Positions 48,620 through 56,276 of a stretch of DNA of 64,000 nt are shown piece by piece. The stretch is from an uncultured Lachnospiraceae bacterium (GTDB lineage: Bacteria > Bacillota > Clostridia > Lachnospirales > Lachnospiraceae). Position 1 is the first letter of the stretch. Every line of letters starts with the position of its first letter. The position numbers and the translations under genes are program-made. The notes beneath the pieces are model-generated. The model searched no databases and was not told the DNA's origin. It saw only the letters and a list, made by a program, of their open reading frames with translations. The stretch is from positions 1 through 64,000 of the forward strand of contig CAJTLU010000013.1 of assembly GCA_910577175.1 (NCBI GenBank), in the 5' to 3' direction.

Positions 48620-50041
48620 ATGAGAAGGATGTTTCAAAAGCTGATAGCGGGGGTATGCTGTATGATGCTGCTTTGTGGTACGGTTGCGTGTAACAGCCAG
48701 GGAAAGCCGGCAAACGGAAATGGAAAGGAGCCGGAGGTAACGTTGACACCAGAGCCGACGAAGGAACCGGATGCAACAAAGAAGCCGGAGGCTACCATGG
48801 AGCCAACGAAGAAGCCGGAGACGACCAAAGAGCCGACAAAGGCACTGGAGGCGACTGCGACGCCAGAGCCGACGAAAGAGCCGGATCCGCAGGCAGAAGG
48901 AACCATTATGGAGGCGGCAGCAAAGCTTGGTTTCAGCTTTGGTACGGTGGCAAATGCTTATACCATCCGTGATTTGACGTTTAAGATGATGCTGATGGAT
49001 GACTTTAACAGTATTACGGCAGCAAATGAAATGAAGGCCTATTCCCTGCTGGACCAGAAGGCATCCCAGTGGAGTTCGGACGGCATGCCGGTAATGAATT
49101 ATACCCAGGCGGATGCGATTGTATCTTTAGCAGAGCTTTTGGGAATCGGCGTCCGTGGTCATGTGCTTGTATGGGATGCCTATATGAGTGATTGGTTTTT
49201 CCGCGAGGGCTATACAAATAACGGTCCGTATGTAGATACGGAAACAATGAAGATACGGTTACAGTATTATATCGAAAAGGTAATTACGCACTTTGAGACG
49301 GAGTTTCCGGGCGTGGTTTACTGTTGGGATGTTGTGAATGAGGCGGTCGGCGACAGTACGTCGGATTATGACGCTTCGGATGCACGCCATATCAGGACCC
49401 TGCGGAGCGGCGTCAAGAACCAGTTCTATCATATTATCGGTCACGATTACGTAGAGCTTTCGTTCCTTTATGCAAAGAATACGGTAGAAAAGCTGCAAAA
49501 GGAAAATCCGGAGGTCAGCATTACTTTATTTTATAATGATTATAATACGTTTTTCCCAGAAAAGCGGGATGCTATCTGCGCGTTGGTAAAGAGCATCAAT
49601 AGCTATGCAAAGGACGCGGCCGGGAATTACCGGAAGCTTTGCGAGGGCGTCGGTATGCAAAGCTATATTGGCGGCTATGGCGTGCAGGAAGGGTGTATGA
49701 ATCCGGAGGACATCGGGCGAATCAGAGAGGCAGTTTTAAAGTACCATGACCTTGGTGTAGAGGTGCATGTAACGGAAATGGCAGTCCGCAATTATGATGA
49801 GGAGCGGAAGGCGGAGCATGCAGAGTTTTACGGGGAATTGTTTAAGATGTATGCGGAGTTGAATGCGGAGGAAACATTAATCACGAATATCTCTATTTGG
49901 GGATTGAATGATAATCCGTGGATGGATAAGGAGAATTACAGCTATAAGATGAACGGTCCGTACTGCGGCCTGTTTGATGAGGATTACAGGAAAAAGGATG
50001 CCTATTATAAGGTGCTGGATGCATTGCAGCAGGCAGAATAG
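48620..50041 (+). CDS. Surface lipoprotein GH10 endo-beta-1,4-xylanase
   Basis: 473 residues; SD GAGAGAAGGAG. A lipoprotein signal (lipobox GTVAC, lipid-bearing Cys24) is followed by a linker of TPEPTKEPD-like repeats (about 38-92), then a GH10 barrel. Acid/base Glu241 lies in WDVVNEA and nucleophile Glu386 in VHVTEMAV. TAANEMK and the RGHVLVW motif (usually HTLVWH; here the His after Trp is Asp, GHVLVWDAY) are also visible. It cuts xylan backbones at the cell surface. No carbohydrate-binding module is present; the lipid anchor keeps it at the membrane. Confidence 0.95.
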   Translation: MRRMFQKLIAGVCCMMLLCGTVACNSQGKPANGNGKEPEVTLTPEPTKEPDATKKPEATMEPTKKPETTKEPTKALEATATPEPTKEPDPQAEGTIMEAAAKLGFSFGTVANAYTIRDLTFKMMLMDDFNSITAANEMKAYSLLDQKASQWSSDGMPVMNYTQADAIVSLAELLGIGVRGHVLVWDAYMSDWFFREGYTNNGPYVDTETMKIRLQYYIEKVITHFETEFPGVVYCWDVVNEAVGDSTSDYDASDARHIRTLRSGVKNQFYHIIGHDYVELSFLYAKNTVEKLQKENPEVSITLFYNDYNTFFPEKRDAICALVKSINSYAKDAAGNYRKLCEGVGMQSYIGGYGVQEGCMNPEDIGRIREAVLKYHDLGVEVHVTEMAVRNYDEERKAEHAEFYGELFKMYAELNAEETLITNISIWGLNDNPWMDKENYSYKMNGPYCGLFDEDYRKKDAYYKVLDALQQAE

Positions 50042-50094
50042 CTGTGTATTGTCTGCGGTTGCCTGAAAATGACGGAGCGCAAGGCTTTGTCTGC

Positions 50095-50122
50095 TTGACA
50101 ACCAGGTGAAATGCGGTATAAT
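50095..50122 (+). promoter_or_regulatory. Promoter of the esterase lipoprotein gene
   Basis: TTGACA (50095-50100), 16-base spacer, TATAAT (50117-50122). Confidence 0.75.
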
Positions 50123-50217
50123 GAAATTGACTGCCGGTTAGAAGGCTGACCGGAGGGAGCTTCGGTTTTAGAGGAAAGCGGCAGAGAAAAAGAGAAGAAA
50201 AAGAAAGGGGAATTACA

Positions 50218-51261
50218 ATGAGAAGGATACAAAAAGTGGCTGCAGGTGTATGTTGTCTGGCACTGCTTGCCGGTATGGTTGCGTGCAAAAGTGCGGAAGA
50301 GGGAGAGTCAAAGGTAACGGAGCCTCCAACGGCAACTGTAACACCGACCATAGAGCCGACAGCAACCGTAACGCCGACACCAAAGCCAACGGCAACGCCG
50401 ACGCCGACGAAAGCTCCGGCAAAGATTGAGGATGCGGAGATTCCGGCAGATTACAAGAAGCTTAATAAGGAGTCTTTGGGAAAGGTAGAATATATTGAGT
50501 ATCAGACGCATGATTATTTCGGAGACGGTGCTGAGATTACGAAACATGCTTATGTGTATCTGCCGCCGGAATATGATGAGGAGAAGCAGTACGATGTGCT
50601 GTATCTGATGCATGGCATTGGCGGAGATGAGAAGGAATGGGGAATACATAACGCCTTTTCTACAGTAAAGATTGCACTGGATAATCTGATTTATTACGGT
50701 GAGGCAAAGCCGTTTATTGTAGTAGTGCCGAACGGCCGCTCCAGTGCGAATCATGCAAGCACAGGTTCAAACTTTAATTCTTTTTATGTATTCGGACAGG
50801 AGCTTAGGAACGATTTGATTCCGCACATAGATGCGAACTATGCCACCTATGCGGAGTATAGCGCAGACGGGTACGATTTGACGGCTGCTCGTGACCATCG
50901 TGCTATGGCAGGTCTTTCCATGGGAGGAATGCAGACAATTAACATCGGCTTATGTGAGTGCCTTGATATTATGAGTTATTTCGGGGCGTTCTCGGCAGCA
51001 CCGACAAGCAATACTGCGGCAACCATAGCCGAGAAGCTGAAAGACTTTGAGGAGTATGACATTCATTATTTCTATAACATCTGCGGCCTGAGTGACGGAA
51101 CCGCGCTTGCGAGTGCAAGAGGTGCAGTGACCGGACTGGATGCCCTGACAGATAAGCTGACTGAGGGAGAGAATTTTATGTGGCAGACGGTAAGCGGCGC
51201 CCATGACTTTGGCGTATGGGATCTTGGCTTTTATAATTTTGCACAGCTTGTATTCCAATAA
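50218..51261 (+). CDS. Surface lipoprotein esterase, CE1-like (feruloyl/acetyl xylan esterase)
   Basis: 347 residues; SD AAAGGGG. Lipobox GMVAC with Cys23, then a TPTPKPTATPTP linker (about 35-70) like that of the xylanase before it. The catalytic domain has YDVLYLMHGIGGDEKEWG, the elbow GLSMGG and His in SGAHDFGVW; an Asp in DYD/DGTAL-type loops would complete the triad. It probably de-esterifies xylan at the surface, aiding the GH10 enzyme. The shared signal peptide start (MRR, GVCC) and linker style in the two adjacent genes suggest matched export and anchoring. Own promoter and terminator. Confidence 0.92.
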   Translation: MRRIQKVAAGVCCLALLAGMVACKSAEEGESKVTEPPTATVTPTIEPTATVTPTPKPTATPTPTKAPAKIEDAEIPADYKKLNKESLGKVEYIEYQTHDYFGDGAEITKHAYVYLPPEYDEEKQYDVLYLMHGIGGDEKEWGIHNAFSTVKIALDNLIYYGEAKPFIVVVPNGRSSANHASTGSNFNSFYVFGQELRNDLIPHIDANYATYAEYSADGYDLTAARDHRAMAGLSMGGMQTINIGLCECLDIMSYFGAFSAAPTSNTAATIAEKLKDFEEYDIHYFYNICGLSDGTALASARGAVTGLDALTDKLTEGENFMWQTVSGAHDFGVWDLGFYNFAQLVFQ

Positions 51262-51288
51262 GCCATATAAAATAGGAATAAGATAGGA

Positions 51289-51323
51289 AAAGAGCGGGCG
51301 CCCGGAAGGGACCGCTCTTTTTT
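51289..51323 (+). terminator. Terminator after the esterase gene
   Basis: AAAGAGCGG (51289-51297) pairs with CCGCTCTTT (51312-51320), followed by TTT. Confidence 0.85.
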
Positions 51324-51435
51324 CTCATAAAGAAATACCGTGTTCCGCGAGTATATTGTCATTGCGCATAATTCCTTGTTTCAGGGCTGCATCGCATACA
51401 TTCGCATGAGCGATTTTATAGAGAGTTGTTATCCT

Positions 51436-52755
51436 TTATTCATATTGATATCCTTCAATCACCCAGTCATATTCCTTTAAATCCAAACCTTGTCCGCAAT
51501 ATTCACATTTGCCGCCGTTTAGCAGTGACAGACTTGTGCCGCAGGAATTACAGCGGTACACATTTACATCGTTGATACTTTGTGTCAGTGCGCGGATGCT
51601 TTTGATAAGACCAAGCTTCAAATAAGCCTTCTCCTGACGTACCCGGCCGTTTTCGTATCTGGTCAGCATCATCCCGACTTTTACCTGCAAATGCTGAAAG
51701 TTATCGTCTGTCTGATAATCCATCAGAACGCATTCTAACAGTTTACAATCAATCACTCCACGATACCTTGCGATGAGCGTGGTCATGTCGCATACCGCAA
51801 ACGGTCCGATTTCCTCCGCCGAACTTGCATAGCAGATACTGAGCAGTTTGTTGGAAAGATTTCCGATTAGAGTCTCTATTGAGAAATGTTTGTCCACATT
51901 TCGTATCTTTTCAAGCGTCTGACTTGTCTTGGCGGGTCCGCCAGTCATACTCTCCTTGGATTTCTTTCCTACGAAAATCATCGTGAATACCGCCATTACA
52001 CCAAATGCAAGCAGTGGAGCCAGCATCATCATGGAGCCGCCTGTATTGCTTCCAATCGCTAAAAGGGCAATTACAATAATAACAAGAACCACATACATGG
52101 GTACAAAGTTCTTATGAATCGTAAAACCGTCCCTGCGTTGCGTCCAGTCCCCCGGGTTATATACGGAGGAAACCTTCTGCTTCAAATCTTCAATATGGAA
52201 TTTGGTCTGACAATAGTCGCAACCGTCCACAAAACACTCCAACGTTCCTTCCCAGCCGCAACTCGGACAGATATAATTCCCGTTCATGCTTTTGGACTGG
52301 ATTATATAGTATTCTCCCTGCGATTTTTTCCTCTCATCCGACCAGACACAGCGGTTCCCGTCATAAAAGGTTTTTCTGTAATTCATCTCATCGCTGATTT
52401 TGCAAATTAAATTTTTACCGTCATGGCTATAGTCCCAATATGGATAACGCCGGTTTTCTTTCTTTACATACTCTGTAGGCTCTATGTAATCATAATGCGC
52501 CTTCAGTCCGAGCGCCATGAGCCGCTTTTTATTGAGATAATGTGTATACCACAGGTTCTGTGTTGTCGTCATAAATCCGTTTTCTGTAATCTGCGGACTG
52601 TTGTACCATGCCATCTCTTCCTGCTTGTATTCATTGACCAATTCCGTCATATCATTGTTCCAGACCTGGCAGGACGCGCTGTAACGGTTCTCATTCAATA
52701 ACTGTGTCGTAACTTTTTTGAACTGGTTCCAATTATCTTTCAAATTATTCGCCAT
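51436..52755 (-). CDS. Membrane protein with zinc ribbons and a Tim44-like domain (439 aa)
   Basis: SD AAGGAGG before the ATG. Residues about 163-185 contain CPSCGWEG...CDYC, and the C-terminus has CNSCGTSLSLLNGGKCEYCG; both are zinc-ribbon patterns. Two membrane helices (about 222-240 and 246-263) lie in the middle. Between them and the C-terminus, KHFSIETLIGNLSNKLLSICYA and VKVGMMLTRYENGRV resemble the Tim44-like substrate-binding domain found in bacterial zinc-ribbon membrane proteins. Orientation and function are unknown. Monocistronic on the minus strand. Confidence 0.7.
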   Translation of the reverse strand: MANNLKDNWNQFKKVTTQLLNENRYSASCQVWNNDMTELVNEYKQEEMAWYNSPQITENGFMTTTQNLWYTHYLNKKRLMALGLKAHYDYIEPTEYVKKENRRYPYWDYSHDGKNLICKISDEMNYRKTFYDGNRCVWSDERKKSQGEYYIIQSKSMNGNYICPSCGWEGTLECFVDGCDYCQTKFHIEDLKQKVSSVYNPGDWTQRRDGFTIHKNFVPMYVVLVIIVIALLAIGSNTGGSMMMLAPLLAFGVMAVFTMIFVGKKSKESMTGGPAKTSQTLEKIRNVDKHFSIETLIGNLSNKLLSICYASSAEEIGPFAVCDMTTLIARYRGVIDCKLLECVLMDYQTDDNFQHLQVKVGMMLTRYENGRVRQEKAYLKLGLIKSIRALTQSINDVNVYRCNSCGTSLSLLNGGKCEYCGQGLDLKEYDWVIEGYQYE

Positions 52756-52790
52756 ATCATTGCCTCCTTAATATATTATTTTACCATATT

Positions 52791-52850
52791 GAGGAGGCAA
52801 TGACAATGAGCTCATAGTCTCCTTAGAGCCTGCGGTGGATACGCATGAAT
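52791..52850. repeat. Degenerate copy of dispersed repeat family 1
   Basis: GAGGAGGCAATGA, then CTCCTTAGAGCCTGCGGTGG and ATACGCATGAATTTG follow the order of the 15002 copy with scattered mismatches. It lies between divergent genes. Confidence 0.5.
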
Positions 52851-52920
52851 TTGTAACAAAAGAGCAACAGCATTGTACCATGACAGAGTTTTCTTTTTGC
52901 ATTTGTGGGCTTCTTTGGGA

Positions 52921-52968
52921 TTGAAGGCGTAACAATGTTATGATATAATAATACTGTAACATTGTTAC
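52921..52968 (+). promoter_or_regulatory. Promoter with two palindromic operators
   Basis: TTGAAG (52921-52926), 17-base spacer and TATAAT (52944-52949). GTAACAATGTTA (52929-52940) lies in the spacer and GTAACATTGTTAC (52956-52968) at the start of transcription. Each is palindromic and they are inverse copies of one another. Double occupancy would fully cover the promoter; the YhbD-like regulator encoded next is the likely binder. Confidence 0.75.
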
Positions 52969-52989
52969 ACAAGGAGGAAGGAGGCGCGA

Positions 52990-53391
52990 ATGGGACAGGA
53001 ATTGATTTCAAAAAAGGAGCTGCTGGAATGCTATTCTATTTCCTATGGCGCGTTATACCGCTGGAAACGGAAAGGACTGATTCCGGAGGACTGGTTTATT
53101 AAAAAGTCGACGACAACCGGACAGGAGACATTTTTCCCAAGGCAGCGGATTTGTGAGAGAGTGGAACTTATCCAGAGCCAGAAGGACGAGTATTCCCTGG
53201 ATGAGCTGGCAAAGCAATTCAGTCAGGAATCGGAGCAGAAGGCGGCGCTCATTATCCGGACGGTATTTGGCGAGAAGGTATTTTATTTGAATGAAGTCCG
53301 GTCAGTGCGCTTAGAACGCGGAGACGGAAGCAGCACAGAAATCACAAGAGAGATTCTTGGACTGGCAGGCAAAAAAGAGAGGAGCTTATAA
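52990..53391 (+). CDS. yhbD: YhbD-like (DUF4004) MerR-type regulator
   Basis: 133 residues; SD AAGGAGG before the ATG. An N-terminal MerR-like helix-turn-helix (ISKKELLECYSISYGALYRW) with KGLIPEDWFIKKST and FFPRQRICERVELI matches the DUF4004/YhbD family. In Bacillus the family gene precedes bactofilin genes; the same order occurs here, with the bactofilin gene starting 2 bases after the stop. The paired GTAACA-N-TGTTAC sites over its own promoter suggest autoregulation of the pair. Confidence 0.85.
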   Translation: MGQELISKKELLECYSISYGALYRWKRKGLIPEDWFIKKSTTTGQETFFPRQRICERVELIQSQKDEYSLDELAKQFSQESEQKAALIIRTVFGEKVFYLNEVRSVRLERGDGSSTEITREILGLAGKKERSL

Positions 53392-53392
53392 T

Positions 53393-54124
53393 ATGGATAT
53401 GACAATTTCAGGAAGCGGACAGATTGCAGCGGGGGAGTACGACAGGGTGAGAACGAGTGGAAGTGGACGGCTGAACGGTCTTGTGCGGTGCAGCAGTTTT
53501 CATTCTTCCGGTTCCGTAAACGGCGAGGAAATCGAGTGCAAAAATGCGTTTGTGACATCAGGCAGCAGCAGGTTCTCTAAAAGTGTAAGGGCGGAAAGTC
53601 TTTCCACGTCCGGCTCTTTTGCCTGCGGGGGAGATATTACGGTAAAGAAAGGGATGGGTTGCTCAGGGAGCAGTGAAAGCGGCGGAAACATTAAGTGCGG
53701 AACACTTATTGCGTCCGGGAGTTTCTCTGCCAGGGGTGATATCGAGGCGGAAACGGTTAAAATTGACGGGAAAGTAAAGTGCGACGGACTTTTGAATGCA
53801 GAGGAAATTACAATAAAATTTAAGTCCGGGTCGAAAATCAGGAATATCGGCGGCAGTAAGATAGTAATTTACGGGCACTCCAATCCGGAGAAAAGGGTCA
53901 GATTGCCGTTGTTTTCTTCTTTAATGAAAAAAGGCGGGGGCGATTCTTTGTGTGTAGAAGAATCCATTGAAGGGGACAGTATCGCACTCGAAGGAGTCGC
54001 AGCGCAAAGGGTTTCTGGACGGGTTGTTGCAATCGGGGAGGGGTGTGAGATAGAGATGGTCCAGTACAGCGAAACTCTGGAAGTGTCGCCGGATGCAAAG
54101 GTTGGCAGAACAGAGAAAATTTAG
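53393..54124 (+). CDS. Bactofilin-like polymer-forming protein (YhbE/YhbF-type)
   Basis: The start at 53393 follows GAGGAG. 243 residues. The N-terminal two thirds are short beta repeats with regular SGSG and SSG turns (MTISGSGQIAAGEYDRV, TSGSGRLNGLV, HSSGSVNGEEI, SGSSESGGNI), predicting a right-handed beta-helix as in bactofilins. Such proteins polymerise without nucleotides into cytoskeletal filaments or membrane patches; spore or envelope roles are known in Bacillus relatives. The C-terminal part (about 175-243) is less regular. Co-transcribed with yhbD and ended by a strong hairpin. Confidence 0.88.
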   Translation: MDMTISGSGQIAAGEYDRVRTSGSGRLNGLVRCSSFHSSGSVNGEEIECKNAFVTSGSSRFSKSVRAESLSTSGSFACGGDITVKKGMGCSGSSESGGNIKCGTLIASGSFSARGDIEAETVKIDGKVKCDGLLNAEEITIKFKSGSKIRNIGGSKIVIYGHSNPEKRVRLPLFSSLMKKGGGDSLCVEESIEGDSIALEGVAAQRVSGRVVAIGEGCEIEMVQYSETLEVSPDAKVGRTEKI

Positions 54125-54190
54125 GGGGGCGGATTTTGAACGCCCCGCTTGAAAAGAAAAGGGCCGCGCCTGACGCGCAGCCCTTTTTTT
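54125..54190 (+). terminator. Two hairpins after the bactofilin gene
   Basis: GGGGCG (54125-54130) pairs with CGCCCC (54140-54146 region). Then GGGCCGCG (54161) pairs with CGCGCAGCCC (one bulge) followed by seven T, a strong terminator. Confidence 0.85.
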
Positions 54191-54309
54191 GTACTCTTTC
54201 TTACCATTCACGGCCCCTTCACACACATGCGCAAAATCAGCCGGCAAAGCTGTCTGGTGCTGTTGCGCAGCATTCTGTTTTGTTTATGTGGTGGAACGAC
54301 TGATTTCAA

Positions 54310-54397
54310 CCGCATAAGAATTTTATACAGTTTCTTACAAGCAGGCTTGACGAATCTGTCTGCTGATTCTTATGCGGCTGTGAATCGTAACTATTTT
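54310..54397 (-). ncRNA. Structured 3' element after the hydrogenase gene (copy A)
   Basis: CCGCATAAGAAT (54310-54321) and ATTCTTATGCGG (54366-54377) pair perfectly, and AGCAG/CTGCT inside extends the fold. The end near 54378-54395 (GCTGTGAATCGTAACTA, plus strand) and AGGCTTGACGAATC recur at 56222-56276. It abuts the hydA stop codon. Could be terminator, RNA-stability element or processed RNA; labelled ncRNA only for want of a better type. Confidence 0.45.
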
Positions 54398-56149
54398 TTA
54401 CAGATTGTGAATCTTTCTCTTTACATAGGTCGTGTGGAGAATCTCATGTGCCTTATGACTGCCTGGCTCGCCGAGATAGCTCTTGTAAACCTCCTGTACG
54501 TCCGGATTCTCGTGGGAGAAGCGGAGCGTATTTGCTGCATCATACTCATAGAGCGCCTTTGCACGGATTGCACGGACATCCGTGAAGTTACGGACAGAAG
54601 CCTCAACCTGCGGTTGACCGCCACCGTTGACACAGCCGCCCGGGCAGCCCATGATTTCGATAAAGTGGTAATTTGCTTCGCCATTCTTTACCTTTGTAAG
54701 AAGCTCCTTCGCATTCTTTAAGCCGGAAGCAACGGCTACATTAACCTTCATGCCGGCAACTTCATAGGTAGCTTCCTTGATGCCCTGTGTGCCGCGTACT
54801 TCGGTAAATTCAATCGGAGAGTCGTTCTTTTCTCCGGTGAGCTTCCAGACTGCGGTACGGAGAGCTGCCTCCATAACGCCGCCGGTTGCGCCGAAAATAA
54901 CGGCAGCGCCGGTACCGGAGCCTAACGGGGAGTCAAACTCTTCGTCCGGAAGGTCGGTGAATACGATACCAAGACGCTTAATCAGTCTTGCAAGCTCCCT
55001 TGTAGTAATGGAAATATCTACATCAGCAACGCCTGCTGCGTTCTGGTCGTCACGGCCGATTTCAAACTTCTTTGCGGTACAAGGCATTACGCTGACGGAT
55101 ACGATATCCTTTGCATCGATGCCTTCCTTTTCTGCATAGTAGGTCTTTAATACAGCGCCGAACATCTGCTGCGGGGACTTACAGGAGGAAAGGTTCTCAG
55201 TCATATCCGGGAAGTAATGTTCGCAGTATTTAATCCAGCCCGGGGAGCAGGATGTAATTAACGGCAGTACACCGCCGTTCTGTACGCGGTCAAGGAACTC
55301 GTGGGATTCCTCCATAATCGTCAGGTCAGCGGAGAAATTGGTATCGAATACCTTCTCAAAGCCGATACGGCGGAGTGCCGCAGCCATCTTGCCCTGTACG
55401 CCGGTTCCCATCGGGTAGCCGAATTCTTCACCAAGAGCAGCACGGACAGCAGGAGCTACCTGAACAAATACATGCTTGGACGGGTCTGCAATCGCTGCCA
55501 GAACTTCATCAGTGGAATCCTTTTCGTAGAGAGCACCGGTCGGACATACTGCGATACACTGTCCGCAGGATACGCAGGCGGTTTCGCCAAGTCCCATATC
55601 AAAAGCGGATGCAATGTTCGTATTGAAGCCGCGGTCATTTGCGCCGATGACGCCAACGCCTTGTACCTTTTCACAGACAGCGGAGCATCTGCGGCAAAGG
55701 ATACACTTATTGTTATCGCGAACCATATGAGCGGCACTTTCATCCAGCTCGTAGGTATTAACCGAACCAGTGTAGGCATCCTCGCACTCTACCTTTAAGT
55801 CCTTACAGAGCTTCTGAAGCTCGCAGTTTCCGCTGCGTACACAGGAGAGACACTTTCTGTCATGGTTGGAAAGGATGAGTTCCAGGGTCTTTCTTCTGGA
55901 TGCCAATACCTTAGGCGTATTTGTGAATACTTCCATACCCTCGTTTACCGGGTATACGCAGGAAGCAACGAGGCTTCTTGCGCCCTTTACCTCTACCACA
56001 CAAATACGGCAGGCGCCGATTGCGTTAATATCCTTTAAATAGCACAGCGTCGGAATCTCAATGTGAGCGATTCTTGCTGCCTCTAAGATAGTAGCGCCTT
56101 TTGGTGCGGTAACGGTCATACCATTAATCTTTAAAGTAACGGTTTCCAT
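54398..56149 (-). CDS. hydA: [FeFe] hydrogenase catalytic subunit (HydA/HndD type)
   Basis: 583 residues; SD AGGAGG region before the ATG. Domains in order: plant-type [2Fe-2S] ferredoxin domain (C36, C47, C50, C64), a His-Cys3 [4Fe-4S] segment (HDRKCLSCVRSGNCELQ), two [4Fe-4S] clusters (CILCRRCSAVC and CVSCGQCIAVCP), then the H-cluster domain with TSCSPGW, MPCTAKKFE and MGCPGGCVNGGG. The Cys of the proton path (TSCCPGW in Clostridium CpI) is Ser here, as in bifurcating-type enzymes. With HydB and HydC it forms a cytoplasmic complex that makes H2 from NADH and reduced ferredoxin together. Confidence 0.95.
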   Translation of the reverse strand: METVTLKINGMTVTAPKGATILEAARIAHIEIPTLCYLKDINAIGACRICVVEVKGARSLVASCVYPVNEGMEVFTNTPKVLASRRKTLELILSNHDRKCLSCVRSGNCELQKLCKDLKVECEDAYTGSVNTYELDESAAHMVRDNNKCILCRRCSAVCEKVQGVGVIGANDRGFNTNIASAFDMGLGETACVSCGQCIAVCPTGALYEKDSTDEVLAAIADPSKHVFVQVAPAVRAALGEEFGYPMGTGVQGKMAAALRRIGFEKVFDTNFSADLTIMEESHEFLDRVQNGGVLPLITSCSPGWIKYCEHYFPDMTENLSSCKSPQQMFGAVLKTYYAEKEGIDAKDIVSVSVMPCTAKKFEIGRDDQNAAGVADVDISITTRELARLIKRLGIVFTDLPDEEFDSPLGSGTGAAVIFGATGGVMEAALRTAVWKLTGEKNDSPIEFTEVRGTQGIKEATYEVAGMKVNVAVASGLKNAKELLTKVKNGEANYHFIEIMGCPGGCVNGGGQPQVEASVRNFTDVRAIRAKALYEYDAANTLRFSHENPDVQEVYKSYLGEPGSHKAHEILHTTYVKRKIHNL

Positions 56150-56221
56150 GTTTTACCTCCAATTCGTTTTAAGATTACCAAGCTACTATTCGCAGAATTG
56201 TATATCAAAGCAAACTCCTGC

Positions 56222-56276
56222 TTATAAGTAGGCTTGGCGCAGTCGCTTACTTTGATAAGCAGCTGCGAATCGTAAC
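56222..56276 (-). ncRNA. Structured 3' element after hydB (copy B)
   Basis: Shares AGGCTTGGCGCAGTC and GCTGCGAATCGTAACT (plus strand) with the element at 54310-54397, and AAGTA/TTACTT can pair. It occupies the gap between hydB and hydA, again directly after a stop codon. It may modulate relative expression of hydA. Confidence 0.45.

Noticed and set aside
54149..54721. Long plus-strand frame opposite hydA
   Set aside because: A shadow of hydA; no RBS, and it crosses the bactofilin terminator.
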